From: Deltaproteobacteria bacterium
Lineage (GTDB): Bacteria > Lernaellota > Lernaellaia > JACKCT01
Length of the DNA stretch: 64,000 bases
NCBI GenBank assembly: GCA_020633895.1
Contig: JACKCT010000001.1
Location: 62,001 to 126,000 of the forward strand
Direction: 5' to 3'
The position numbers and the translations under genes are program-made. The notes under the pieces are model-generated. The model saw only the letters and a program-made list of their open reading frames with translations. It was not told the DNA's origin and ran no database searches. This document shows positions 41,903 through 50,096 of this stretch, one piece after another. How positions within the stretch are numbered: the stretch's first letter is position 1; every line of letters begins with the position of its first letter.

Positions 41903-43559
41903 AGCCGCCGTCGTCATTCGAGCCAAAAACGAAGCGCGCATGATCGGCGAAACCCTCAAACGGGTTTTCGCCCAGCATTTCGACGATTTCGAGGTGATCG
42001 TCGTGGATTCCGGCAGCACCGACGGGACGCTGGATCTGGTGCGCGCCACCGGCGCCAAGCTCGTGGAAATCAAGCCCGAGGATTTCACTTACGGCCGCGC
42101 CCTGAACGTGGGCGTGGCGGCGACCGACGCGCCGATTGTCGCCTTCATCTCGGCCCACGCCTGGCCGATGGACAAGGATTGGCTGGCGAATCTGGTCGCC
42201 CCTTTCGCCGACGATCAGGTCGCCGCCGTGACCGGCAAACCGCTGCCCCACCTGGACTGCAACCCGTTCGACCGGCGGGGGCTGCTGCGTCGGTATGGGA
42301 CGGATATGCTCTACCTGCATGTCGGCTCGTCGATCACCTATTCCAACGCCGACGCGGCGATCCGGCGATCCGATTGGGAGGCCGAGCCTTTCGACGAGAC
42401 GCTGACCTATTCGGAGGACATCGCCTGGGCGAACGCCCGACTGGCGGCGGGGCGGCGCATCGTGTATCAACCCTACGCGGCGGCGTATCATAGCCATAAC
42501 GAGACGGCCGCCGAACTGTATCGCCGCTTCGACGCCGAGGCCCGGGCCCGCGTCGCCATCGGCCAGGGCACCGAGCGCTATCGGATCTCGCGCCTTTTGT
42601 GGGATACCTTCGCCGGGGCCGCCTACGACAAATGGACCGTCATCAAAAACCGCGAGGGATGGCGTTGGTTGAAATTCGCGCCCGTTCGGCGCATCGCGAT
42701 CAATCTGGGTCGCTACACGGGGTCGAGGAATATGCCCAAGGACAATGAGTACAACCCGATCGCGCGCATCGGCCTTCGCGCCGGCATCGCCGTTTTGCAG
42801 AAGTTCAACTACAACCTGCAGCGGCTGGCGCCGTACGTCGTGCGGGCCACGCGCAAGCACAATAAGCCCATCCATCCCAAGCACCTGCTCAAGAACAACG
42901 AGGCCCATTACTGGTACGGGCCGTATATCCAGGGAGCCAAGCGGGTGCTCGACCTGGGATGCAATCAGGGTATGCACGCGGTCTACGCCGCTCGCCACGC
43001 CGAGGAAGTGGTGGGCATCGACATGGATTTGCAGCATCTCTACGTCGCCAACTTCAACGCCCGATGGGAAGGGCACAAGAACGTGACGTGCATGGTGTAC
43101 AGCGCGGAGAAACCGCTGCCTTTCGCCGACGGTTCCTTCGACGTGGTCATCGCCTTCGACATCATTGAGCACCTGGTCGAGCGCGATCTGTTTCTCAAGG
43201 AGATCCATCGTGTTTTGACGCCGGAGGGCACGCTGTTGCTTTCCGCGCCCAACTCGGAGACGACGTTCAAGAAGCTCAAGCGGGCGGCGGGCCTGTGGGA
43301 CTATTCGGACCCGACGCATGTCATCGAATACACCCGCGCCGAATTGGAAGACGAATGCAAGCGCGGCGGATTCACCTGCACGCACATCGAGCCGGTGGTG
43401 TTGGACACGCCGTTCTTCGGCTTCATCGATTTTCTCGGCGGATTTTCGCTGCCGCTCTATGAGCGCTTCGACAGATACAAGCGCGAGGCGGTGATCGACA
43501 AGCCGCTGGAAAGCTCGGGCTATCGCCTGGTTCTTAAACGGGAGGCCGCGACCGGATGA
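41895..43559 (+). CDS. Fusion of GT2 glycosyltransferase and SAM-dependent methyltransferase
   Basis: The 554-residue protein carries two enzymes. Residues 1-230 are a GT-A family-2 domain (VVIRAKNEARMIGETLKRV, VIVVDSGSTDGTLDLV, the acceptor region TYSEDIAWANARLAAGRR); the segment ISAHAWPM stands where DxD usually is. A linker of about 100 residues leads to a class I methyltransferase at about 330-554. It has motif I VLDLGCNQGMHAVYAA (about 351), GIDMDLQHL, FDVVIAFDIIEHLVERD and LTPEGTLLLSAPN. The product probably adds a sugar and methylates it, or caps the chain. The start lies eight bases inside the previous gene and the stop overlaps the next start. Confidence 0.9.
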   Translation: MAKAAVVIRAKNEARMIGETLKRVFAQHFDDFEVIVVDSGSTDGTLDLVRATGAKLVEIKPEDFTYGRALNVGVAATDAPIVAFISAHAWPMDKDWLANLVAPFADDQVAAVTGKPLPHLDCNPFDRRGLLRRYGTDMLYLHVGSSITYSNADAAIRRSDWEAEPFDETLTYSEDIAWANARLAAGRRIVYQPYAAAYHSHNETAAELYRRFDAEARARVAIGQGTERYRISRLLWDTFAGAAYDKWTVIKNREGWRWLKFAPVRRIAINLGRYTGSRNMPKDNEYNPIARIGLRAGIAVLQKFNYNLQRLAPYVVRATRKHNKPIHPKHLLKNNEAHYWYGPYIQGAKRVLDLGCNQGMHAVYAARHAEEVVGIDMDLQHLYVANFNARWEGHKNVTCMVYSAEKPLPFADGSFDVVIAFDIIEHLVERDLFLKEIHRVLTPEGTLLLSAPNSETTFKKLKRAAGLWDYSDPTHVIEYTRAELEDECKRGGFTCTHIEPVVLDTPFFGFIDFLGGFSLPLYERFDRYKREAVIDKPLESSGYRLVLKREAATG

Positions 43560-45883
43560 ACGCCGCCGCCGAGCCGACGCCGGTCGATGTGACGGGCGAG
43601 GGCGACCGCCGCCCCGCGCCGGACGGACCGATGCGCGTTTGCTCGCCCCAGATGTCGCTGTCCAAGGAGAACACCCACGGCGGCGGCGTCTTCCATCTCA
43701 AGCTGCTCGAGGCGCTGGCCGACGCGGGCACGCCGTGCCTGATCCCGTTGGCCTTTCGCTGGGATTACGAGCCCCGCGACAACTGGGACGTGCGCGTCAT
43801 CCCCATCCAACGCACCTACAAACTCGGCCCGCTCATCAGCAACGCGGTCTTCTTTTCGTCCCTGTGGTTCGACTGGTTCGCGATGGGCGAACGCTACCGC
43901 GTCCTGCGCGTGACGGATCCGTACTACGTCGGTCCGGCGGCGTGGCTGTTCTCCAAGCTCACCGGCGTGACGACCATCGCCTACGTCTTTCACATCGAAG
44001 ACTCGGAACGCGTGCGCAACCGTGTCCTGAGTTTTGTGTGTCGGCGCTGCGACGGCGTTGTCGTCACCAGTCGCTTCTCCCGCGCCCAGGTCGCCGCGTC
44101 TCTGGGACTCTCTGAGGAAAAAATCGACGTCACCTACGGCGGCGTCACGCATTTTTCCGCCAAGACCATGGCGAAATCGACGGCCAAACGCCGCATCGGC
44201 CTGCCGGACAAAACCATTCTCGGTTTCATCGGCGCCCTCTCCGAACGCAAAAACCCCGGCTACGCGCTGGAGGTCTTCGCGGAACTGCATCGGCGTGATG
44301 CGAATCGCCACTTGATGATGGTCGGGCCCGATCCCGAACCGGACGGCCGGATGATCGCCCGGCTGCGAAAGCGCGCGCGACAATTGGGCATCGAGGACGC
44401 CGTCACCTTCACCGGCCGCGTCGAGTCCGCGCGTAAGGCGGTGATCCTCCAGGCAATGGACCTGTTCCTCTTCCCGAGTTTGCTGGAAGGTTTCGGCCTG
44501 GCTGTCGTGGAAGCGATGGCGCTGGGCGTCCCGGCGGTGGTTTCCGATCGCGGCTCCTTGCCCGAGGTGGTCGATCACGGCGAGAACGGCCTGGTGCTGC
44601 CGTTGGAAGACCGGGAGAAATTCACCGACGAAGTCGACGCGCTTTTGCGCGACCAGACGCGCCTGATGCGGTACGGCAAGCGCGCGCGGGAAGTCGTCGA
44701 CGAGCGATTCACTTGGCAAAACTGCGCCGCCCGGACCGGCGAGTTGCACGAGCGCATCGACACCGCCCGGCGCTTCGCCCACATCGGCGTCGTGCTCAAC
44801 TCGGGCGACGGCGTGGCGACCATGACCCGCGAGGGTCAACTGGCGCGCTTCGAAAAATTTTACGTCGGTGAGTGGGCGAAGCAATTTCGCGAGGTGTCGA
44901 TTTTCAGCTATGGCGATGACCGCGGCCGCCCGGCGGAGAATGCGTCGTATGTCCCGGGACGGCCGGGGCTGGCGGGTCTGCTGTACGCGGCGATCATGCC
45001 GCTGGTGCATCGGCGGCGGTTCCGGCGGCTGTCCCTCATTCGTGTCATGCAGGCCGGGGCGGCGATTCCCGCGTTGATCGCCAAGGCGCTCTGGCGCACG
45101 CCGATGGTGGTGACATACGGCTATCGCTACGACGAATCCATGCAGCGCAAGGGTCGGCCGCTGTACGCCAAGCTGGCCGGGGCTATCGCGCGGCGGGCGG
45201 TGCGCCGGGCGGATCGCGTCATTGTGACGACGCCGTCGTTGCGCGACGAGGTCGCGGCGCTGACCGACGAAGCAAAAATCGAGCTGGTGCCCAACGGCGT
45301 CGACCTGTCGGCGTTTCGGCAAAAGTCGCACGCGAAACCGGGCGCCGACGCGCGTCTGGAACTGATTTTTGTCGGCCGTCTGACGCCGCAGAAAAATCTC
45401 GCTCTTCTCGCCGACGCGCTGGAACCCCACAAAGACCGCGTGCGCCTGACGTTGGTCGGCGACGGGCAGGAGCGATCGCGCTTGGAGGCGGCGTATCGCC
45501 AAGCGGGGATCGACGCGCGCTTCCTGGGCACCATCGCCCACGAAAACCTGCCGTCGCTGTTGCAGGCGGCGGACGCGTTTGTGTTACCCAGCCGCATTGA
45601 GGGCCATCCCAAGGCGTTGATCGAGGCGATGGCGTCCGGCCTGGCGTGCGTGGGCGCCGATGTGGAAGGTATTCGTGACGTGATTCGGCCCAACGAGACG
45701 GGCTTGCTTGTGGCGGGGGATCCCACGTCCTTTGCCGAGGCGATCGGGCATCTGTTGGACGACCCGGCGCTCGTCGAACGCCTGGGAACCGCCGCCCGCG
45801 AGCAGGCCGAGGCGATGTACGACCTGCGTCGTACGCTGGCCCGGGAGCGCGAGATTCTGCGTTCGGTGGTTGCCGGATCGTGA
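43556..45883 (+). CDS. Double-domain GT4 glycosyltransferase
   Basis: The 775-residue cytoplasmic protein has two complete GT-B retaining glycosyltransferase halves. The first (about 25-400) has LGFIGALSERKNPGYALEVF and FLFPSLLEGFGLAVVEAMA with the E-x7-E motif. The second (about 415-775) has LIFVGRLTPQKNLALLADAL and FVLPSRIEGHPKALIEAMA. The N-terminal 20 residues are disordered. Both halves keep donor-binding residues, so the enzyme could add two sugars in succession. It starts in an ATGA overlap and ends in a GTGA overlap. I see no frameshift between the halves, so the fusion is real. Confidence 0.92.
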   Translation: MNAAAEPTPVDVTGEGDRRPAPDGPMRVCSPQMSLSKENTHGGGVFHLKLLEALADAGTPCLIPLAFRWDYEPRDNWDVRVIPIQRTYKLGPLISNAVFFSSLWFDWFAMGERYRVLRVTDPYYVGPAAWLFSKLTGVTTIAYVFHIEDSERVRNRVLSFVCRRCDGVVVTSRFSRAQVAASLGLSEEKIDVTYGGVTHFSAKTMAKSTAKRRIGLPDKTILGFIGALSERKNPGYALEVFAELHRRDANRHLMMVGPDPEPDGRMIARLRKRARQLGIEDAVTFTGRVESARKAVILQAMDLFLFPSLLEGFGLAVVEAMALGVPAVVSDRGSLPEVVDHGENGLVLPLEDREKFTDEVDALLRDQTRLMRYGKRAREVVDERFTWQNCAARTGELHERIDTARRFAHIGVVLNSGDGVATMTREGQLARFEKFYVGEWAKQFREVSIFSYGDDRGRPAENASYVPGRPGLAGLLYAAIMPLVHRRRFRRLSLIRVMQAGAAIPALIAKALWRTPMVVTYGYRYDESMQRKGRPLYAKLAGAIARRAVRRADRVIVTTPSLRDEVAALTDEAKIELVPNGVDLSAFRQKSHAKPGADARLELIFVGRLTPQKNLALLADALEPHKDRVRLTLVGDGQERSRLEAAYRQAGIDARFLGTIAHENLPSLLQAADAFVLPSRIEGHPKALIEAMASGLACVGADVEGIRDVIRPNETGLLVAGDPTSFAEAIGHLLDDPALVERLGTAAREQAEAMYDLRRTLAREREILRSVVAGS

Positions 45884-46995
45884 GCGACCGACCCCGCGTC
45901 CTTTTCGTGTTCAACCGACCGCGCGCCGAGCGGGAAGCGGCCTATCGCGCCGGGGACGCGCCGGACGACGCCTTTTACGGACTCCACGCATTGCGCGAAC
46001 GGGGCTTCGACACCTTCTATTCCGACGCGGGGCACGAGTTCACGCGCCTGGGCCGTGTCTACAAATTCATTGACGACACGATTTCCCGTCAGGGGAGCCG
46101 TACCGGCTTTCATTGGTGGCAGGCGAAGCAGTTGGCCGATGTCGCCAACGAAGCCGATCTTATCTTTGCCACAGCCGACTCTTCGGCGCTTCCGTTTTTA
46201 TGGTTGAGGCGGCGGGGAATCGTCCGCACGCCGATTGTCTACGCCACCATCGGCCTGGTGCATACCTATCCGTGGGCGCTGGGGCGCGTCGCGCGGTTCT
46301 ATCGCGGCCTGATGCCCCAGGCGTCGCGGGTGGTGCATTTCGGGCATGGGGAAGGGGCCAGGCTGATCGGCGATTTCGGTGTGGATCCGGCGCGCGTGCG
46401 CCATGTCCCGTTCGGCGTGGACGCGGATTTTTATCGCAGCGAAAACTCACCGACGAATCCCGCCGCCGCGCCGCTGGCTTTCGGCATGGATGAGCGCCGG
46501 GACTGGAAGTTGCTGGCCCAGGCGATGAACGGCTGCGGCATGAACCTCGATCTGGTCACGCATCCGCGATTCGTCGAAGGCATCGCCCTGCCCGAAGAGA
46601 TTCGGCGCATCGATCCGGTGAGCTTTCGCGCGCTGCGTTCGCGGATTGCGGCGGCGCCGTTCCTCGTCTTTCCCGTCAAGGAAAATCCGTATACCGGCGC
46701 GACGATCAGCCTGTTGTCGGCCATGGCGATGGGCAAGGCGGCGATCGTTTCGCGAACGTCGGCGATCGCCCAGGGTTACGGGTTGGTCGACGGCGATAAC
46801 GTGATCTTTGTCGCACCCGGCGATCCGACGGCAATGCGCGACGCGGCGGCGGATTTGTTGGCCGATTCCGACAAGGCGCGACGCATCGGCGACGCGGCCG
46901 CGACGCACGTTTTGAGCGGCTACACCATCGCCCACATGGCGGACGCGTTGGCGGAGATTTTCCGCGAGTCCCTCGCCGAGGGGGGCGCCCGATGA
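45880..46995 (+). CDS. GT4-like glycosyltransferase
   Basis: The 371-residue GT-B enzyme starts at a GTG overlapping the previous stop (GTGA). The N-terminal domain has VLFVFNRPRAEREAAYRAG and ADLIFATADSSALPFLWL. Typical GT4 features follow: ARVRHVPFGVDADFYR for the hinge region and FPVKENPYTGATISLLSAMA in the place of the usual E-x7-E loop. YGLVDGDNVIFVAPGDPTAM lies near the end. The donor-binding glutamates are less canonical than in its neighbours (KENPYTGAT). Part of the coupled polysaccharide operon. Confidence 0.86.
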   Translation: MSDRPRVLFVFNRPRAEREAAYRAGDAPDDAFYGLHALRERGFDTFYSDAGHEFTRLGRVYKFIDDTISRQGSRTGFHWWQAKQLADVANEADLIFATADSSALPFLWLRRRGIVRTPIVYATIGLVHTYPWALGRVARFYRGLMPQASRVVHFGHGEGARLIGDFGVDPARVRHVPFGVDADFYRSENSPTNPAAAPLAFGMDERRDWKLLAQAMNGCGMNLDLVTHPRFVEGIALPEEIRRIDPVSFRALRSRIAAAPFLVFPVKENPYTGATISLLSAMAMGKAAIVSRTSAIAQGYGLVDGDNVIFVAPGDPTAMRDAAADLLADSDKARRIGDAAATHVLSGYTIAHMADALAEIFRESLAEGGAR

Positions 46996-48272
46996 AGACG
47001 CCGTGGACGCGCCGCATCGGCCGCCGCCTGAACATGGACTTCGACTACGTCGCCTCCGGCGGCACGCTGCTGATGGTCGATCACGTCATCAATCTGGCGA
47101 CGAGCCTGCTGAGCCTGTTTGTGCTGACGCGCGCCCTGGACAAGTCGGCGTACGGCGTCTACGCGTACATCGTCGGCGTGTTCATGCTCATGATGCCGCT
47201 GACGCTGCCGGGCGTGAGCCATGCGATGATCCGCAGCATCGGCCGGGGTTACGACGGCGCGCTGCGAAACGGCAGCAAACGACGCTTGCTGGGCGGATTG
47301 GTCGCGACCGTTGTCGCCGCGGTCGTCGCGTTCGTCTTCTATCGCCAGGGCTACGCCGAACGGGCCGTCGCCATGGCCGCCGCCGCCCCGCTGTTTCCCT
47401 TCGCGTTCGCCGTGGACGATTTCAAGTCGGCCTTGCATGCCAAGAAGCGCTTCGCCGCGTTCACCGTCGCCAACGGCGCCGTCAATGTGCTCTCGGCCGG
47501 GGCGACGGTCGCGACGGCGCTGATGGGCGCGTCGGTGCCGGTGGTGCTGGCGGCCAATTTCGGCGGACGGGGGCTGGGTAATCTGCTCGCGCTGTGGTGG
47601 GTCGACCGGCGGCGGGAAAACGCCGATGTGGACCCGGATTTCGGCAGCTACGGCCGTAACTACTCCATCATCGCCGCGATCAACAGCGTCTCGTTCAGCC
47701 TGGATCAGGTGCTGGTCGGGTCGTTCTACGAAATGACAATCATGGCCTCCTACGGCCTGGCGACGCGCCTGTCCGAGCCGGCGCGCATGATCGGCGTGCT
47801 GGTCAACCGCCTGGCCTGGCCCAAGGCCGTGAACATGAGCGGACCGGAGGCGACGCGAAAATTTCTGCGGATGCTCGTCTGGCTCGCGGTGGGCCTGACG
47901 CTCCTCGGCGTCGTGTCCATCGTCCTGCTGCCCATTCTGCTGCCGTGGATCTTTCCCGGATACGACGACGCCGTCCCGCTGGCGGCGGTGATGCTCGTCA
48001 GCGCGCTGCTGTCGGTGATCGTCACGTACCTGGAGACCTATTTCATCTCCCAGGACCGGCATCAGCGCTTTTATTACGCCGCCACCACCGCCCGCCCGGT
48101 CGGCACGATCCTGCTGATGCTCGCGCTGATGAAGCCGTTCGGATTCTGGGGGCTGATCTTTGCCCGGCTGATCGCCCGGTTGGCGTCGTGCGTTGTGTTG
48201 ACGGGGCGCATGATCTATGAGACGCACCACCCGGCGCCGGACGACGGCGCATCCCAGGAGCGAGGCGAGTGA
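46992..48272 (+). CDS. Wzx-type polysaccharide flippase
   Basis: The 426-residue inner-membrane protein belongs to the MOP (multidrug/oligosaccharidyl-lipid/polysaccharide) superfamily and has about twelve membrane segments. The N-terminal region (VDHVINLATSLLSLFVLTRAL, YGVYAYIVGVFMLMMPLTL) shows the typical Wzx/Polysacc_synt pattern. The middle has NSVSFSLDQVLVGSFYEM followed by MASYGLATRLSEPARMIGVL. It should move undecaprenyl-linked repeat units to the periplasmic face for polymerisation. It begins in an ATGA overlap and ends in a GTGA overlap within the same operon. Confidence 0.9.
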   Translation: MKTPWTRRIGRRLNMDFDYVASGGTLLMVDHVINLATSLLSLFVLTRALDKSAYGVYAYIVGVFMLMMPLTLPGVSHAMIRSIGRGYDGALRNGSKRRLLGGLVATVVAAVVAFVFYRQGYAERAVAMAAAAPLFPFAFAVDDFKSALHAKKRFAAFTVANGAVNVLSAGATVATALMGASVPVVLAANFGGRGLGNLLALWWVDRRRENADVDPDFGSYGRNYSIIAAINSVSFSLDQVLVGSFYEMTIMASYGLATRLSEPARMIGVLVNRLAWPKAVNMSGPEATRKFLRMLVWLAVGLTLLGVVSIVLLPILLPWIFPGYDDAVPLAAVMLVSALLSVIVTYLETYFISQDRHQRFYYAATTARPVGTILLMLALMKPFGFWGLIFARLIARLASCVVLTGRMIYETHHPAPDDGASQERGE

Positions 48273-49318
48273 CCAGCGTGCGCCAAATCCCGACCCGCTG
48301 CCCCCTTTGCGGCGACGTCCGTTCGCGCCTGGTGACGCGCGGGGCGGATCGGTTGGAGCGAGTGGAGGGCGAGTTTTCCGTCGTGAGCTGTCGCTCGTGC
48401 GGCACCTGGCGACTGGATCCGGCGCCGATCCCTGCGGACCTGCCCAAGCTCTATCCCACCGATTACGAGGCGCACAACCGGCTGCGCGAGCGCCCGACGC
48501 CCGTCATCCCCGGACGCACGCACACCTGGCGCCGCCGGTTCGTCGAATGGGCGGAGGCAGGGCGGCCGAGTCTGTGGTCCCTGCCGCTTCGTCGCTTGCC
48601 CGACCACCTGCTCATGCGCGGCTTCTCCCGGACGCAGTACGGCCGTTTCAACCCGCTGGCCTATCCCGGCGACGGGCGGCGCATCCTGGACGTGGGATGC
48701 GGATCGGGGGATCTGATGGCCCAGTTCCTCGGCCACGGTTGGAGTCCGGTGGGCATCGAGCCGTCCGAGCACGCCGTCGCCAACGCCAAGGCGCGGGGAT
48801 TGATCGTGGAGCAGGGCAATTTCCCCGAGGACGCCGGGCGCGTCGCCGAGCATGGACCGTTCTACGCGTTGGTGATGTCGAATGTGCTGGAACACCTGCC
48901 GGACCCGGCGTTGGCGTTGCGCACGGCGGCCGATCTGCTGGAACCGGAGGGGTTGTTGCTGCTCTGGGTGCCGGTCGCGGACGGTTGGCAACAGCGGTGG
49001 ACGCCGCGAACGTGGTTTAATTTGGACCTGCCTCGGCATATGTCCATCTGCACCCGTCGGGGCTTGGCCTCCTTGCTTCGCCAGACGGGATTTGACATCC
49101 TCGCCACCTGGCCGGGGACCAGCGCCCGAGCGGTCATCCGCACCGTGGCGGCCCGCTACAAAGGCACGCCCCGGGAGGCGGCCGTGGGTCGTCTCGAATT
49201 TTCCCCCTGGGCCTTGCGCGCCGTCGGCCCGATCATCCGCGTGCTCGACGCGATGAACCAGGGGGATATCGAAATCGTCCTGGCCCGCCGCGCCAAGGAG
49301 ACACCGCGCCCGTCATGA
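48269..49318 (+). CDS. SAM-dependent methyltransferase with N-terminal zinc ribbon
   Basis: The 349-residue protein has a GTG start in the overlap with the flippase gene. The N-terminus carries CPLCG (about 11-15) and CRSCG (about 40-44), a four-Cys zinc ribbon typical of a methyltransferase group in surface-glycan clusters. It is followed by WRLDPAP and LPKLYPTDYE. Methyltransferase motif I ILDVGCGSGDLMAQF is at about 139, with FYALVMSNVLEHLPDPAL and LLEPEGLLLLWVPVAD after it. The C-terminal third includes DLPRHMSICTRRGLASLL. It probably methylates a sugar of the repeat unit or a chain end. Confidence 0.88.
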   Translation: MTSVRQIPTRCPLCGDVRSRLVTRGADRLERVEGEFSVVSCRSCGTWRLDPAPIPADLPKLYPTDYEAHNRLRERPTPVIPGRTHTWRRRFVEWAEAGRPSLWSLPLRRLPDHLLMRGFSRTQYGRFNPLAYPGDGRRILDVGCGSGDLMAQFLGHGWSPVGIEPSEHAVANAKARGLIVEQGNFPEDAGRVAEHGPFYALVMSNVLEHLPDPALALRTAADLLEPEGLLLLWVPVADGWQQRWTPRTWFNLDLPRHMSICTRRGLASLLRQTGFDILATWPGTSARAVIRTVAARYKGTPREAAVGRLEFSPWALRAVGPIIRVLDAMNQGDIEIVLARRAKETPRPS

Positions 49319-50094
49319 CCACCACCGCCAGCGCCAAAGCCGCCGCCCTGGAAGCCGAGGGGCGGGTCAAGCGGGAGTTCGGCAAGGACTTCGATCCGGC
49401 CGGGGCGTCGTCCCGCGTCGCGGCGATCAAGGCGTTTTGGGCGGACTACGATCTGTCGAACAAGACGTGCCTGGACGTGGGGGCGGGGCATCCGACGGTG
49501 CCGGCGGTGCTCACGACGATGGACCCGACGGTGCGTTTCGACGGGGTGGATTTCGCGCCCGAGTTCGCGGTGGAGGCGGCGGAGTGCGTCGCGTCCCTGG
49601 GCGGGGACGTCTCCCGTTTTCGTTTCGTGATCGCGGATTTCTTCGAGTTGGACCGCCTGGCGTCCGAGGGGCGACTTGAGTCGTCCTACGACGCCGTTTT
49701 CCTGATCGAATCGTTGCATCACGCGGTGCAGAAGGTGCGTCTGCTCAAGATCCTGACCGGCCTGATGACCGGCGAGGCCCGGATGTTTCTCGTCGAGCCG
49801 GTGCTGCCCACATTTGGGCGGCAGAAGGCCTACGATCAGAGTCAGTGGGCGCGGGATTTGGGCTACATTGAAGAACCGGTCACAATGAGCGAATATAAGC
49901 GGGCGTTTCGCGACGCGGGCCTGACGGTCGAGCGGGTGACGTACGAGCGCTCCCGCGAAATCGGACCCAAGTCCTGGAAACGCAAGCTTCTGCCCGATTT
50001 TCTTTATGATTTTTATCGCAATCATGTGCGTCGCCATTGGGCGTTGACGTCATTTCATTTCGTTTGCCGAAAGGCGGATGGGCAGGGAGCCTAG
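49315..50094 (+). CDS. Class I SAM-dependent methyltransferase
   Basis: The 259-residue cytoplasmic enzyme starts in an ATGA overlap. After a helical N-terminus, motif I is TCLDVGAGHPTVPAVL (about 59-74) and motif II FDGVDFAPEF. The acidic/aromatic motif is YDAVFLIESLHHAVQKVRLL and the post-motif segment EARMFLVEPVLPTFG. The chain ends in SFHFVCRKADGQGA. It differs from the preceding methyltransferase in having no zinc ribbon. It ends two bases before the second Wzy-like gene. The substrate is not predictable beyond a likely glycan or lipid-linked sugar. Confidence 0.87.
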   Translation: MTTTASAKAAALEAEGRVKREFGKDFDPAGASSRVAAIKAFWADYDLSNKTCLDVGAGHPTVPAVLTTMDPTVRFDGVDFAPEFAVEAAECVASLGGDVSRFRFVIADFFELDRLASEGRLESSYDAVFLIESLHHAVQKVRLLKILTGLMTGEARMFLVEPVLPTFGRQKAYDQSQWARDLGYIEEPVTMSEYKRAFRDAGLTVERVTYERSREIGPKSWKRKLLPDFLYDFYRNHVRRHWALTSFHFVCRKADGQGA

Positions 50095-50096
50095 GC

